A DNA stretch of 11,465 bases. Origin: an uncultured Oscillospiraceae bacterium (GTDB lineage Bacteria > Bacillota > Clostridia > Oscillospirales > Oscillospiraceae). The notes beneath the pieces are model-generated. The model searched no databases and was not told where the DNA came from. It saw only the letters and a program-made list of their open reading frames with translations. The translations under genes were made by a program, and so were the position numbers. Within the stretch, counting starts at the first letter, position 1. Each line of letters opens with the position of its first letter. Shown piece by piece: positions 1 through 6,792 of the stretch. The stretch lies in assembly GCA_934591895.1 (NCBI GenBank), contig CAKTPP010000021.1, forward strand, positions 1 through 11,465, read 5' to 3'.

Positions 1-54
1 TGCCTATTGATGCTCGTTTCAGAGAAAGGAAAATCCACGACATGACTTTAAGAC

Positions 55-450
55 TTGATGCCTTGTATGATACGATATGGTGACGGCTTCGTTACAAAGG
101 CAACCGGTGACGGAGGGGTCGACGGCATTATTCATGAAGATAAACTCGGATTCAACTTGATCTACATTCAGGCGAAGCGCTGGAACAAAGATTCAGTGAT
201 CGGGAAGCCGGAAATCCAGAAATTCGCCGGTGCCATGATGGGCCCTCCAAAGGTGGAGAAAGGGCTATTCATAACGACTGCAAAATTTTCGCAAGGTGCA
301 ATGGATTTTGCAAAAGCGCAGCATATCATTCTTGTGGATGGCGAAAAGCTGACGGAACTCATGATCGAATACAATTTGGGCGTATCCGCGCAAAAAACAT
401 ATCAAATCAAGCGGATCGACAGCGACTATTTTCCAAATGACGCACAATAA
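55..450 (+). pseudogene. Mrr-type restriction endonuclease, catalytic-domain remnant
   Basis: The 131-residue frame matches the C-terminal PD-(D/E)xK nuclease domain of Mrr-family type IV restriction enzymes, which cleave modified foreign DNA. The metal-binding GDGGVDG motif (about residues 19-25), the QAKRW motif (about 39-43) and the family's distal ITTAKFS, VDGEKL and IDSDYF blocks are all present. Complete Mrr proteins are about 300 residues with an N-terminal DNA-binding domain, which this frame lacks. It is closed upstream by TAA at 49-51. A second frame (3-80) reads LDALYD just before this one and resembles the conserved stretch that precedes GYG in Mrr, so a frameshift around 72-80 is plausible. 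The only starts are a TTG at 55 and ATG at 58, with no good ribosome binding site. Base composition is visibly less GC-rich than the genes to the right, consistent with acquisition by transfer. The family is clear. Pseudogene status is an inference, because sequence left of the window is missing. Confidence 0.7.
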
Positions 451-503
451 TCTGCATAGCAATGGTGCGCGATTAAAAACACAACATTTTTGCAAAACGC
501 CTC

Positions 504-532
504 TTGCAATCCACCAGTTGTTGTGATATAGT
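504..532 (+). promoter_or_regulatory. secG promoter
   Basis: TTGCAA (504-509), a 17-bp spacer and TATAGT (527-532), with an extended -10 TG at 524-525. Transcription would start near 539, about 40 nt before secG. No other sigma-A-like pair fits this gap as well. Confidence 0.6.
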
Positions 533-580
533 AACTCCGTTATATTAGATGATTTCCCCTATCATGAAAGGATGAATACC

Positions 581-832
581 ATGACTACTTTGGAACTGAT
601 TCTGACGATTATCCAGCTGCTGTCCGGTCTGGCCGTGACCGTGATCGTGCTGATGCAGTCCGGCAAGAGCGCTGGCCTGTCCGGCGCCATTGCTGGCGGC
701 GCGGAAACGTTCCTTTCCAAGGGCAAAGCCAAGACGCTCGACGCCAAGCTCGCCAAAGCGACCAAGTGGTTCAGCCTCGTCTTTGTTGTCCTGACGCTGG
801 TGCTGACCGTTCTGATGCACAAGGGTGCGTAA
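581..832 (+). CDS. secG: SecG, preprotein translocase subunit
   Basis: SecG is the small non-essential subunit of the SecYEG channel that moves unfolded proteins across the cytoplasmic membrane. The 83-residue product has the standard layout: a first transmembrane helix (about residues 2-22), the conserved cytoplasmic loop with VLMQSGKSAGLSGAIAGG, a short ETFLSKGKAKTLD segment, and a second helix (about 58-78). An in-frame ATG at 572 would add three residues, but the GAAAGG ribosome binding site (566-571) abuts that codon and sits 9 nt before the ATG at 581, so 581 is preferred. The gene stands alone with its own promoter and terminator. In many Firmicutes secG is followed by rnr and smpB, which are absent here. 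Identification is secure; only the exact start is open. Confidence 0.93.
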   Translation: MTTLELILTIIQLLSGLAVTVIVLMQSGKSAGLSGAIAGGAETFLSKGKAKTLDAKLAKATKWFSLVFVVLTLVLTVLMHKGA

Positions 833-848
833 TCACGGCAAAACAGCG

Positions 849-888
849 AAAAGAGCATCTCCCGAATATCTCGGGAGATGCTCTTTTT
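849..888. terminator. bidirectional intrinsic terminator
   Basis: Arms 849-865 and 871-887 pair perfectly (17 bp) around a 5-nt loop. There is an A run on the left and a T run on the right. It lies between the convergent secG and UPF0340 genes and can end both transcripts. Confidence 0.9.
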
Positions 889-909
889 CGGTTGAGGAAC
901 TGAACGCGA

Positions 910-1452
910 TCAGTCGGGATATTCCGCGCGGCTGCCGCCGATGAGCTTCGGGCGTGTGCGCGCCGCGTTGACCGGCGCTTCCCCGATCGTCTTGACCGAC
1001 AGGCGCAGCGGCACAGCCACGTGCTTGAGGTGCATACCGATCATGGTGTTGCCGATGTCGAGCCCGGCGTCGGCCTTTACGAATTCAACTGCGACCGGGT
1101 CGTCCATCGCCTCGTAGACTGCCGTTGCGAATGAGCCGCCCGCTTTCGGCCGCGGACGGACGCAGACGATCTCATAGCCGAATTTCTCGGCCGCTGCGCG
1201 CTCCATGATCAGGGCGCGGTTGAGATGCTCGCAGCACTGCGCCTCAAGACAAAGGCCGCGCTCGTTCAGGATCGGCAGGATCTCGTCAACAACGGCTTTT
1301 GCCGCCTCCGGCGTGGAGCCTTTGCCGATCTTCTGCCCTACGATCTCGCTCGAGGAACAGCCGATCACGACCTGCTGCCCCGGCTTGAGTGCGGCGACAT
1401 CCAGCAGCTCGAGCAGAGCCGCACGGGCCGCGCTGCGTACTTCTTCATACAT
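910..1452 (-). CDS. UPF0340 / TIGR01440 family protein (YwlG type, DUF436)
   Basis: The 180-residue product matches the UPF0340 family (Bacillus YwlG; TIGR01440) along its whole length, including the start MYEEV and the GCSSSEIVGQKIGKGS signature (residues 31-46). Other family blocks are CCEHLNRAL in the middle and ADAGLDIGNTMIGMHLKHVAVPLR towards the end. The family is widespread in Firmicutes and has no established biochemical role, so none is claimed. No signal peptide or transmembrane helix is visible, so it is expected in the cytoplasm. The ATG is preceded by GGAG (plus-strand CTCC at 1463-1466) at about 10 nt. It is monocistronic, divergent from the DUF3048 lipoprotein gene, and ends at the bidirectional terminator shared with secG. 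Confidence 0.9.
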   Translation of the reverse strand: MYEEVRSAARAALLELLDVAALKPGQQVVIGCSSSEIVGQKIGKGSTPEAAKAVVDEILPILNERGLCLEAQCCEHLNRALIMERAAAEKFGYEIVCVRPRPKAGGSFATAVYEAMDDPVAVEFVKADAGLDIGNTMIGMHLKHVAVPLRLSVKTIGEAPVNAARTRPKLIGGSRAEYPD

Positions 1453-1493
1453 AAATGGTCATCTCCAGACAGTTATTAAAAATTCTTATTTTC

Positions 1494-1522
1494 ATTGTAG
1501 CACGCAGCGCCGGATTTGACAA
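1494..1522 (-). promoter_or_regulatory. UPF0340 gene promoter
   Basis: Reading leftward: TTGTCA (1522-1517), 17-bp spacer, TACAAT (1499-1494). Transcription would start near 1487, giving a leader of about 35 nt. The -35 box overlaps that of the divergent promoter at 1516-1544. Confidence 0.7.
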
Positions 1523-1544
1523 TCCTCTGCGAGGCGTGTATCAT
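1516..1544 (+). promoter_or_regulatory. DUF3048 lipoprotein gene promoter
   Basis: A consensus TTGACA (1516-1521), 17-bp spacer and TATCAT (1539-1544). Transcription would start near 1551, leaving a short leader that holds AGGAGG at 1566-1571. Confidence 0.75.
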
Positions 1545-1579
1545 AAACGTTAACCAAAACGTAACAGGAGGACTCTGTT

Positions 1580-2608
1580 TTGAAACGTATACTTGCTTGT
1601 CTTCTTGCCGCGGCGCTGCTTGTCTGCGCAGGCTGCGGCACGAAATCCGAAAAACCGTCCGTCAGCGGCGCCCCCTCGAAAACGGAGACGTATTACGCAC
1701 CGCTTACCGGCGAGCAGCTGAGCGCGAAGCCGGAAAACACCCGGCCGTTTGCCGTCATGATCAACAACATCGTCTACGCACAGCCGCAGGTCGGCATCAG
1801 CAATGCGGACATCATCTATGAGATCCCGGCAGAGGGCGGCATCACCCGCATGATGGCGATTTTCAGCCACCTGTACGACATCGAATCTGTCGGCAGCATC
1901 CGCAGCCTGCGCCCGTATTATCTGAGCGTTGCCCTGTCGTATGACGCCATCGTTATCCACGCCGGCGGCAGCGAGCAGGCCTACAGTGACGTCAAGACCT
2001 ACAATGCCGATCATCTCGACGGCGTGCGCGACGGCAACACAAGCTCCATGTTCTACCGTGATGCCAGCCGCGGTCAGCACGGCTCGGAGCACACCTTGTT
2101 TTTCCACGGCGCGAACGTGCAGGCGCTTGTGGAGAAATATCAGTTCCGCACCGAGCATGACAGCAGCTACAAGACCGGTCTGAGCTTTGCGGACAATGCG
2201 GCGCAGCAGTGCACTGCCGATGCCGCCACCGCACAGGTGACGTTCAATGCCTCCAAGAGCACGTCCTTCACATACCACGCCGATACCGGCAAGTACACGG
2301 CTGTACAATACAAAGGCGACTACAAAGACGGCGCGACCGGCGAGCCTGTCCCCTTCTCCAACCTGCTTATCCTCTCGGCCGACATGAAAACGGTCGACAG
2401 CTATGGCCGCCTCGCGGTCGATCTGATCGGCAGCGGCACCGGCTACTTTGTGACCGGCGGGAAGTATGTGCCGATCAAGTGGGCGCGCAGCGACATCAAC
2501 AGCTGCTTTACCTACACGCTCGAGGACGGAACGGCGCTGAACCTTGCTCGCGGCACGACGTATGTCGGCGTGATTCCGACCAACGGCGGCAGCGTGAGCT
2601 TCAGCTGA
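1580..2608 (+). CDS. DUF3048 domain lipoprotein (YerB type)
   Basis: The 342-residue protein begins with a lipoprotein signal (MKR, then a hydrophobic stretch to residue 18) and a lipobox ending AGC, so Cys19 should be lipidated and the protein anchored outside the membrane. Position -3 of the lipobox is Cys16, which is unusual but tolerated. The body matches DUF3048: PLTGE, RPFAVMINN, QVGISNADIIYE, EGGITRMMAIF, GSIRSLRPYY and IVIHAGGS in the N-terminal domain, and GKYVPIKWARSD and LARGTTYVGVIP in the C-terminal domain. Bacillus YerB is the best-known member; no reaction is established. Translation starts at TTG (1580), supported by AGGAGG at 1566-1571 with 8-nt spacing and by the signal peptide beginning exactly there. 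It is transcribed alone between a consensus promoter and a strong terminator. Confidence 0.92.
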   Translation: MKRILACLLAAALLVCAGCGTKSEKPSVSGAPSKTETYYAPLTGEQLSAKPENTRPFAVMINNIVYAQPQVGISNADIIYEIPAEGGITRMMAIFSHLYDIESVGSIRSLRPYYLSVALSYDAIVIHAGGSEQAYSDVKTYNADHLDGVRDGNTSSMFYRDASRGQHGSEHTLFFHGANVQALVEKYQFRTEHDSSYKTGLSFADNAAQQCTADAATAQVTFNASKSTSFTYHADTGKYTAVQYKGDYKDGATGEPVPFSNLLILSADMKTVDSYGRLAVDLIGSGTGYFVTGGKYVPIKWARSDINSCFTYTLEDGTALNLARGTTYVGVIPTNGGSVSFS

Positions 2609-2628
2609 AAGAATAGAGCTTTTTGCGG

Positions 2629-2665
2629 CACTATGTGCGCGGATTCCGCGCACATAGTGTTTTTT
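2629..2665 (+). terminator. intrinsic terminator of the DUF3048 gene
   Basis: A 14-bp stem (2629-2642 with 2646-2659) with a 3-nt ATT loop, followed directly by six T (2660-2665) and more T-rich sequence. It begins about 20 nt after the stop codon. Confidence 0.92.
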
Positions 2666-2679
2666 CTTTTTCAGCATGG

Positions 2680-2709
2680 TTGCCTGCTGCCTAAAATATT
2701 TGCTATAAT
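2680..2709 (+). promoter_or_regulatory. C-S lyase gene promoter
   Basis: TTGCCT (2680-2685), 18-bp spacer and a perfect extended -10, TGCTATAAT (2701-2709). The start site would be near 2716, about 40 nt before the ATG. Confidence 0.75.
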
Positions 2710-2757
2710 AGCTGTGCAGCCGGGTACGGCTGCAAGTGTACAGAAAGGAAGATCGCT

Positions 2758-3978
2758 ATGACCTACAATTTTGATGAGATCATTGACCGCCGCCATACCA
2801 ACGCGCTCAACACGGATGGCTTTCGCGGCTATATTTTTCATGCCGGCCCGGAAAAGGTGTTTGCTTTTAAGGACGAAGAATTTGTCCGCATGTGGGTCGC
2901 CGACATGGAATTCGGCGTGGCGCCGGAGATCCTCGATGCGCTGCGCGCACGGATCGACCGCCGCATATTCGGGTACACCGGCCTGTATGACGACGAATAC
3001 TACCACACTTTTTCAAAATGGTGCAGGGATCACTACGACTGGGGCTTTCCGAAAGAGCAGCTGTGCGTCTCGCCGGGCATCATTCCTGCGCTGTATCAGC
3101 TGACGGAAATGCTTTGCGGTCCAGACGAAAAGGTGCTGCTCAATACGCCGGCCTACGGTTATTTCCTCCATGCGGCGGAGTACGCCGGCGTGGATGTGCT
3201 GACTTCCCCGCTGCACAAAAATGCGGACGGCACGTTTGCGGTGGACTTTGAGGACTTCGAGCGCAAGTGCGCCGATCCGGCGTGCAAGCTGGTATTCTGG
3301 TGCAACCCGCACAATCCCACCGGCCGTATGTGGACGGAGGACGAGCTGCGCAGGGTCGCTGCGATCATCGAAAAGTACAACCTGTGGGTGGTGTCCGACG
3401 AGATCCACTGTGACCTGATCCGCTGCGGCCGCCGTCACATCCCGATGGCCAAAGTCATGGACAGCTACCCCAAGCTCATCACCTGCATGGCTCCCACGAA
3501 GACCTTTAACATGGCGGGGCTGGCATTTTCCAACATTATCATCCGCGACCCTGCGCTGCGTGCGCGCTACCAGGAGCGTGACAAGCTGTTCGGCATGGTC
3601 AACCCTATGTCGCTGACGGCGGCACAGGCGGCCTATGCGCACGGCGGCGCGTGGCATGAGGCGCTCAAGCAGTATCTCGACGAGAACTTCGCGTTTGTCA
3701 AGGCGTTTCTGGCACGGGAGCTGCCGGAGGCGGTCATGTACATTCCGGAAGCGACATATCTGGCGTGGGTCGATCTGTCGCGCTGTCTGCCGGATGTGGC
3801 AGACCTGCCGGACTTCTTCGCCAACAAGGCGGGCGTGCTGCTCGAGGGCGGGGATTCCCTCTTTGTCGGCAACGCCAGGGGGTACGTGCGGCTGAATCTC
3901 GCCATGCCGCGCTCGATCATTCAGACCGGATTGGAGCGGATGTGCGACGCGATCCGCAAGGAGCAGGCAGAACATTAA
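2758..3978 (+). CDS. MalY/PatB family PLP-dependent C-S lyase (aminotransferase fold)
   Basis: The 406-residue protein matches the MalY/PatB branch of fold-type I PLP enzymes. Members usually act as cystathionine beta-lyase or cysteine-S-conjugate beta-lyase, splitting a C-S bond to give a thiol, pyruvate and ammonia. PLP-binding landmarks are intact: WCNPHNPTGR with Asn183, VVSDEIHCDL with Asp214, APTKTFNMAGL with the Schiff-base Lys248, and YVRLNLA with the substrate-carboxylate Arg378. The N-terminal WVADMEF and FGYTG blocks are typical of this branch. The ATG follows AAGGAA (2745-2750) with 7-nt spacing. It has its own promoter and ends at a bidirectional terminator, so it is monocistronic. 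Family assignment is firm. Substrate is open: it could favour cystathionine, an S-conjugate or another beta-substituted amino acid, and no sulfur gene is adjacent to help. Confidence 0.9.
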   Translation: MTYNFDEIIDRRHTNALNTDGFRGYIFHAGPEKVFAFKDEEFVRMWVADMEFGVAPEILDALRARIDRRIFGYTGLYDDEYYHTFSKWCRDHYDWGFPKEQLCVSPGIIPALYQLTEMLCGPDEKVLLNTPAYGYFLHAAEYAGVDVLTSPLHKNADGTFAVDFEDFERKCADPACKLVFWCNPHNPTGRMWTEDELRRVAAIIEKYNLWVVSDEIHCDLIRCGRRHIPMAKVMDSYPKLITCMAPTKTFNMAGLAFSNIIIRDPALRARYQERDKLFGMVNPMSLTAAQAAYAHGGAWHEALKQYLDENFAFVKAFLARELPEAVMYIPEATYLAWVDLSRCLPDVADLPDFFANKAGVLLEGGDSLFVGNARGYVRLNLAMPRSIIQTGLERMCDAIRKEQAEH

Positions 3979-3989
3979 AATGGAATCGT

Positions 3990-4025
3990 AAAAGTCCGAT
4001 ATGGCTGCAGCCATATCGGACTTTT
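3990..4025. terminator. bidirectional intrinsic terminator
   Basis: A perfect 36-bp palindrome (18 + 18 around 4007/4008) beginning AAAA and ending TTTT. It lies between the convergent C-S lyase and ArsC-like genes and should terminate both. Confidence 0.92.
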
Positions 4026-4032
4026 GCGTCTT

Positions 4033-4365
4033 TTATTCCCACGTCTTCCACACATCCGGACAGTAGCCGACCGTGGCCTGTCTGCCGTTGCGGACGATGG
4101 GTGTGCGCAGCAGGGATGGATCATCAAGCAGCCGCTCGATCTTGTCCTGCTCATAGGCCAGATGCTCAATGAGCGCATAGTCTGCCGCCTTGGGATCGAG
4201 CATCGCCTCGAGCCCTACGGCGTTTTTCACGCTCGTCAGCTCGCCGCGGCTCATGCCGTAGCGCAGCAGATCAATGGCCTGATACGGAATGCGGCGCTCC
4301 TTGAAATAGCGCTCGGCCTTTTTCGTGTCAAAGCATTTGGATTTGCCCCAGATCTGGATCTTCAT
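4033..4365 (-). CDS. ArsC/Spx family thioredoxin-fold protein
   Basis: The 110-residue protein belongs to the ArsC/Spx/YffB family: an N-terminal strand (KIQIWGKSKC), the helix TKKAERYFKERRIPY, and the C-terminal LLRTPIVRNG, ATVGY, PDVWKTW region. Only one cysteine is placed like the ArsC catalytic residue (Cys11, in CFDT), so the CxxC redox switch of Spx is absent. True arsenate reductases of this family use this Cys plus glutaredoxin or thioredoxin, but many chromosomal members have no proven arsenate role, and no ars gene is near. The start follows a GGGGAG site (plus-strand 4373-4378) lying in the 16-nt gap after rnj, so it is almost certainly co-transcribed with rnj. Family is confident; function is not. 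Confidence 0.85.
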   Translation of the reverse strand: MKIQIWGKSKCFDTKKAERYFKERRIPYQAIDLLRYGMSRGELTSVKNAVGLEAMLDPKAADYALIEHLAYEQDKIERLLDDPSLLRTPIVRNGRQATVGYCPDVWKTWE

Positions 4366-4381
4366 GGCACGTCTCCCCTGC

Positions 4382-6040
4382 TCAGACTTCGATGATCACG
4401 GGCAGCACCATGGGGCTGCGGCGCGTGGTCTTATACAGGTAGCCGCTGATGTTTGACTTCACGCGGCCCTTGATGGCCGCCCAGTCGCGCTGCTTCTGGC
4501 GCTCACAGCTGGCCAGACTCTCGTTGACGACCCGCTTGAGCTCGCCCATGAGCGCTTCCGCCTCCTTGACGTATACAAAGCCGCGCGTGATGATCTCGGG
4601 ATCCGTAACGGGCTTGCCGTTTTCGGACGAGAGCGTAATGATCGCCATGACGATGCCGTCCTCGGCAAGGTGGCGGCGGTCGCGCAGCACGGCGCTGCCG
4701 ACATCGCCGATGCCGGTGCCGTCAATATACACATCGCCCGCAGGGACGCTGCTCGTCGCGCGCATACTGCGCTTGGTAATCTCGATCACTTCGCCGTTTT
4801 TGGCCACAAGCACATTTTTGGGCTCAACGCCCATGAGCCTGCCGATCTCGGCATGCTTACAGAGCATACGGTATTCGCCGTGCACCGGAATGAAGTAATG
4901 CGGCTTTGTCAGCGCGAGCATCATCTTCAGCTCTTCCTGACAGGCGTGGCCGGAAACGTGCAGCGGCGTGTTGCGGTCATAAATGACCTCGGCGCCCTTC
5001 TGGAACAGCTCGTCGATGACGCGGCTGATCGTGATCTCATTGCCCGGAATGGCCGAGGCAGAGATGATGACGCGGTCGCCGGCGTCAATGGTGACCTGCT
5101 TGTGCTCTGAAAATGCCATGCGGTGCAGTGCGGACATCGGCTCGCCCTGACTGCCGGTGCAGATGATGACCGTCTTGCTGCGCGGGAGACTGCCGATCTG
5201 CGACATGTCCATCATGACGCCGTCCGGAATGTCCACATAGCCGAGCTCCGTTGCAACGCGCATGATATTCTCCATGCTGCGGCCGGTGATGCCGACCTTG
5301 CGCTTATACTTTGCCGCGACATTGATGATCTGCTGCAGGCGGTGGACATTGGATGCAAAGGTCGTGACGATGATGCGCTTGCTGCAGTCTTTGAACAGCT
5401 CGTCAAAGCAGTCGATCACGCGCGACTCCGAGGCGCAGTAGCCGGGACGCTCCACATTCGTGGAGTCCGACAGCAGGGCGAGCACCCCCTCGTTGCCGAG
5501 CTGGCCGAGACGCGGCAGGTCGATCATGCCGCCCTGAATGGGCGTGAGGTCGATCTTGAAGTCGCCCGTGTGGATGACCGTGCCGATCGGCGTCTTGATC
5601 GCCAGCGCGACGGAATCGGCGATGCTGTGGTTCGTGTGGATGAATTCGATCTCAAAGCAGCCGAGCTTGAACTTATCGCCGGGCTTTTTCGTGAAAATCT
5701 GCGTGTGATACAGCAGGTCGTGCTCTTCCAGTCTGAGCTCGATGATCGCTGCCGTCAGCGGGGTCGCATAGATCGGCATATCGAGCTGCTTGAGCACATA
5801 CGGGATCGCGCCGATGTGATCCTCGTGTCCGTGTGTGATGACCATGCCGCGGATGCGGTTTTTGTTCGCCTTCAGATAGCTGATATCCGGGATGACCAGA
5901 TCCACGCCGTAGAGGTCCTGATCCGGAAAGCCCATACCGCAGTCGACAAGGAACATATCCTTGCCGTACTCGTAGATGGTGAGGTTCTTGCCGATCTCAC
6001 CAAGCCCGCCGAGCGGGATGATTTTCAATTTGGATGCCAT
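4382..6040 (-). CDS. rnj: Ribonuclease J
   Basis: RNase J is a metallo-beta-lactamase/beta-CASP nuclease with 5'-to-3' exonuclease and endonuclease activity, central to mRNA decay and rRNA maturation in Firmicutes. The 552-residue protein has the typical length. Metal-binding and catalytic motifs are present: THGHEDHIG with His70, His72, Asp74 and His75; HTGDFK near 157; SDSTNVERPGYCASE near 191; TGSQGEPMSAL near 295; HVSGHACQEE near 361; PVHGEYRML near 385. The frame is open for 33 codons further upstream, but the ATG at 6040 follows AAAGGAGTT (plus-strand 6046-6054) and gives the standard MASKLKIIPLGG start, so it is chosen. No clear terminator separates it from recR, so it may be read both from upstream and from a local promoter. 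The ArsC-like gene follows 16 nt downstream. Confidence 0.97.
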   Translation of the reverse strand: MASKLKIIPLGGLGEIGKNLTIYEYGKDMFLVDCGMGFPDQDLYGVDLVIPDISYLKANKNRIRGMVITHGHEDHIGAIPYVLKQLDMPIYATPLTAAIIELRLEEHDLLYHTQIFTKKPGDKFKLGCFEIEFIHTNHSIADSVALAIKTPIGTVIHTGDFKIDLTPIQGGMIDLPRLGQLGNEGVLALLSDSTNVERPGYCASESRVIDCFDELFKDCSKRIIVTTFASNVHRLQQIINVAAKYKRKVGITGRSMENIMRVATELGYVDIPDGVMMDMSQIGSLPRSKTVIICTGSQGEPMSALHRMAFSEHKQVTIDAGDRVIISASAIPGNEITISRVIDELFQKGAEVIYDRNTPLHVSGHACQEELKMMLALTKPHYFIPVHGEYRMLCKHAEIGRLMGVEPKNVLVAKNGEVIEITKRSMRATSSVPAGDVYIDGTGIGDVGSAVLRDRRHLAEDGIVMAIITLSSENGKPVTDPEIITRGFVYVKEAEALMGELKRVVNESLASCERQKQRDWAAIKGRVKSNISGYLYKTTRRSPMVLPVIIEV

Positions 6041-6143
6041 GTGTAACTCCTTTACGTTCGCTTTCGGGCAGGCTTCTCCCCCGGAAGCAGGTTGATATTT
6101 CAAAATATGTACGAAATGCGTTGCCGCGGCGGCGGACAATCAG

Positions 6144-6170
6144 AGTATACCCGAATATCCGAGCCGTCAA
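6144..6170 (-). promoter_or_regulatory. possible rnj promoter
   Basis: Leftward TTGACG (6170-6165), then TATACT (6149-6144), in the 135-nt gap between recR and rnj. The spacer is only 15 bp, which is short, so this is tentative. The resulting leader would be about 95 nt; no strong hairpin was found in it. Confidence 0.35.
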
Positions 6171-6175
6171 ACCTG

Positions 6176-6775
6176 TTACATTTCCATTCGGCCGGCCAAC
6201 GCCCGCAGGAGCGTTGCATCGTCCGCATATTCCAGATTAGAGCCGACCGGAATGCCATAAGCCAGACGCGTGATCTTCACGTCAAACGGCTTGAGCAGGC
6301 GCGCAATGTACATCGCGGTCGCCTCGCCTTCCGTGTCGGGGTTGGTGGCCATGATGACCTCCGTGATCCCGCCATCCGCTACGCGCTTGATGAGCTCCTG
6401 GATCCGGATGTCGTCCGGGCCGATATGATTCATCGGCGACAAAACGCCGTGAAGAACATGGTACACGCCGTTGTACTCGCGGCTGCGCTCGAACGAGAGC
6501 ACGTCACGCGGCTGCGCCACGACGCAGATGGTGCTCTGATCGCGCTTCGGGGACGCGCAGATGCTGCACGTCTCCTGATCCGTGAGGTTCTGGCAGATGC
6601 TGCAGCAGTGGATGTTCTTTTTCGCATCCACAATGGCGGCAGCAAACTTCAGTGCCTCCTCCTCCGGGAGGGACAGAATGTGAAACGCCAGCCGCTGCGC
6701 GCTCTTGCGCCCGACGCCGGGCAGCGCAGCAAACCGGTCGATGAGATTTTCAAGTGCGTTCGGGAAAAATGACAT
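6176..6775 (-). CDS. recR: RecR, recombination mediator
   Basis: RecR, with RecO and RecF, helps load RecA at gaps during recombinational repair. The 199-residue product is full length: an N-terminal helix-hairpin-helix region with LPGVGRKSAQRLAFHIL (about 18-34), a four-Cys zinc finger (Cys58, Cys61, Cys70, Cys73), a Toprim domain with IMATNPDTEGEATA (about 141-154), and the C-terminal LAYGIPVGSNLEYADDATL block. The open frame extends back to a TTG overlapping the rpe stop, but the ATG at 6775 gives the usual RecR start and has AGGA (plus-strand 6786-6789) at 10 nt, so it is preferred. It begins 17 nt after rpe and should share its transcript. recR more often follows dnaX and ybaB, so the rpe neighbour is less usual. 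Confidence 0.96.
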   Translation of the reverse strand: MSFFPNALENLIDRFAALPGVGRKSAQRLAFHILSLPEEEALKFAAAIVDAKKNIHCCSICQNLTDQETCSICASPKRDQSTICVVAQPRDVLSFERSREYNGVYHVLHGVLSPMNHIGPDDIRIQELIKRVADGGITEVIMATNPDTEGEATAMYIARLLKPFDVKITRLAYGIPVGSNLEYADDATLLRALAGRMEM

Positions 6776-6792
6776 GACAATACCGTCCTGAA

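Noticed and set aside
488..509. TTTTGCAAAA palindrome followed by TTGCAA, as a possible operator before secG
   Set aside because: The second element is better explained as the -35 box, and a single 10-bp AT-rich palindrome is weak evidence for a binding site.
1550..2677. 375-codon open frame antisense to the DUF3048 lipoprotein gene
   Set aside because: It runs through both the terminator and promoter region of neighbouring genes and has no recognisable domain.
3013..4014. 333-codon open frame antisense to the C-S lyase gene
   Set aside because: It crosses the bidirectional terminator and lacks domain similarity; treated as a shadow.
5123..6046. 307-codon open frame antisense to rnj
   Set aside because: Same reason: composition of a shadow frame, no ribosome binding site, and full overlap with a conserved essential-type gene.
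6065..6085. short inverted repeat (GCTTC/GAAGC) in the rnj leader
   Set aside because: Only five base pairs with a 7-nt loop; expected by chance in this composition.
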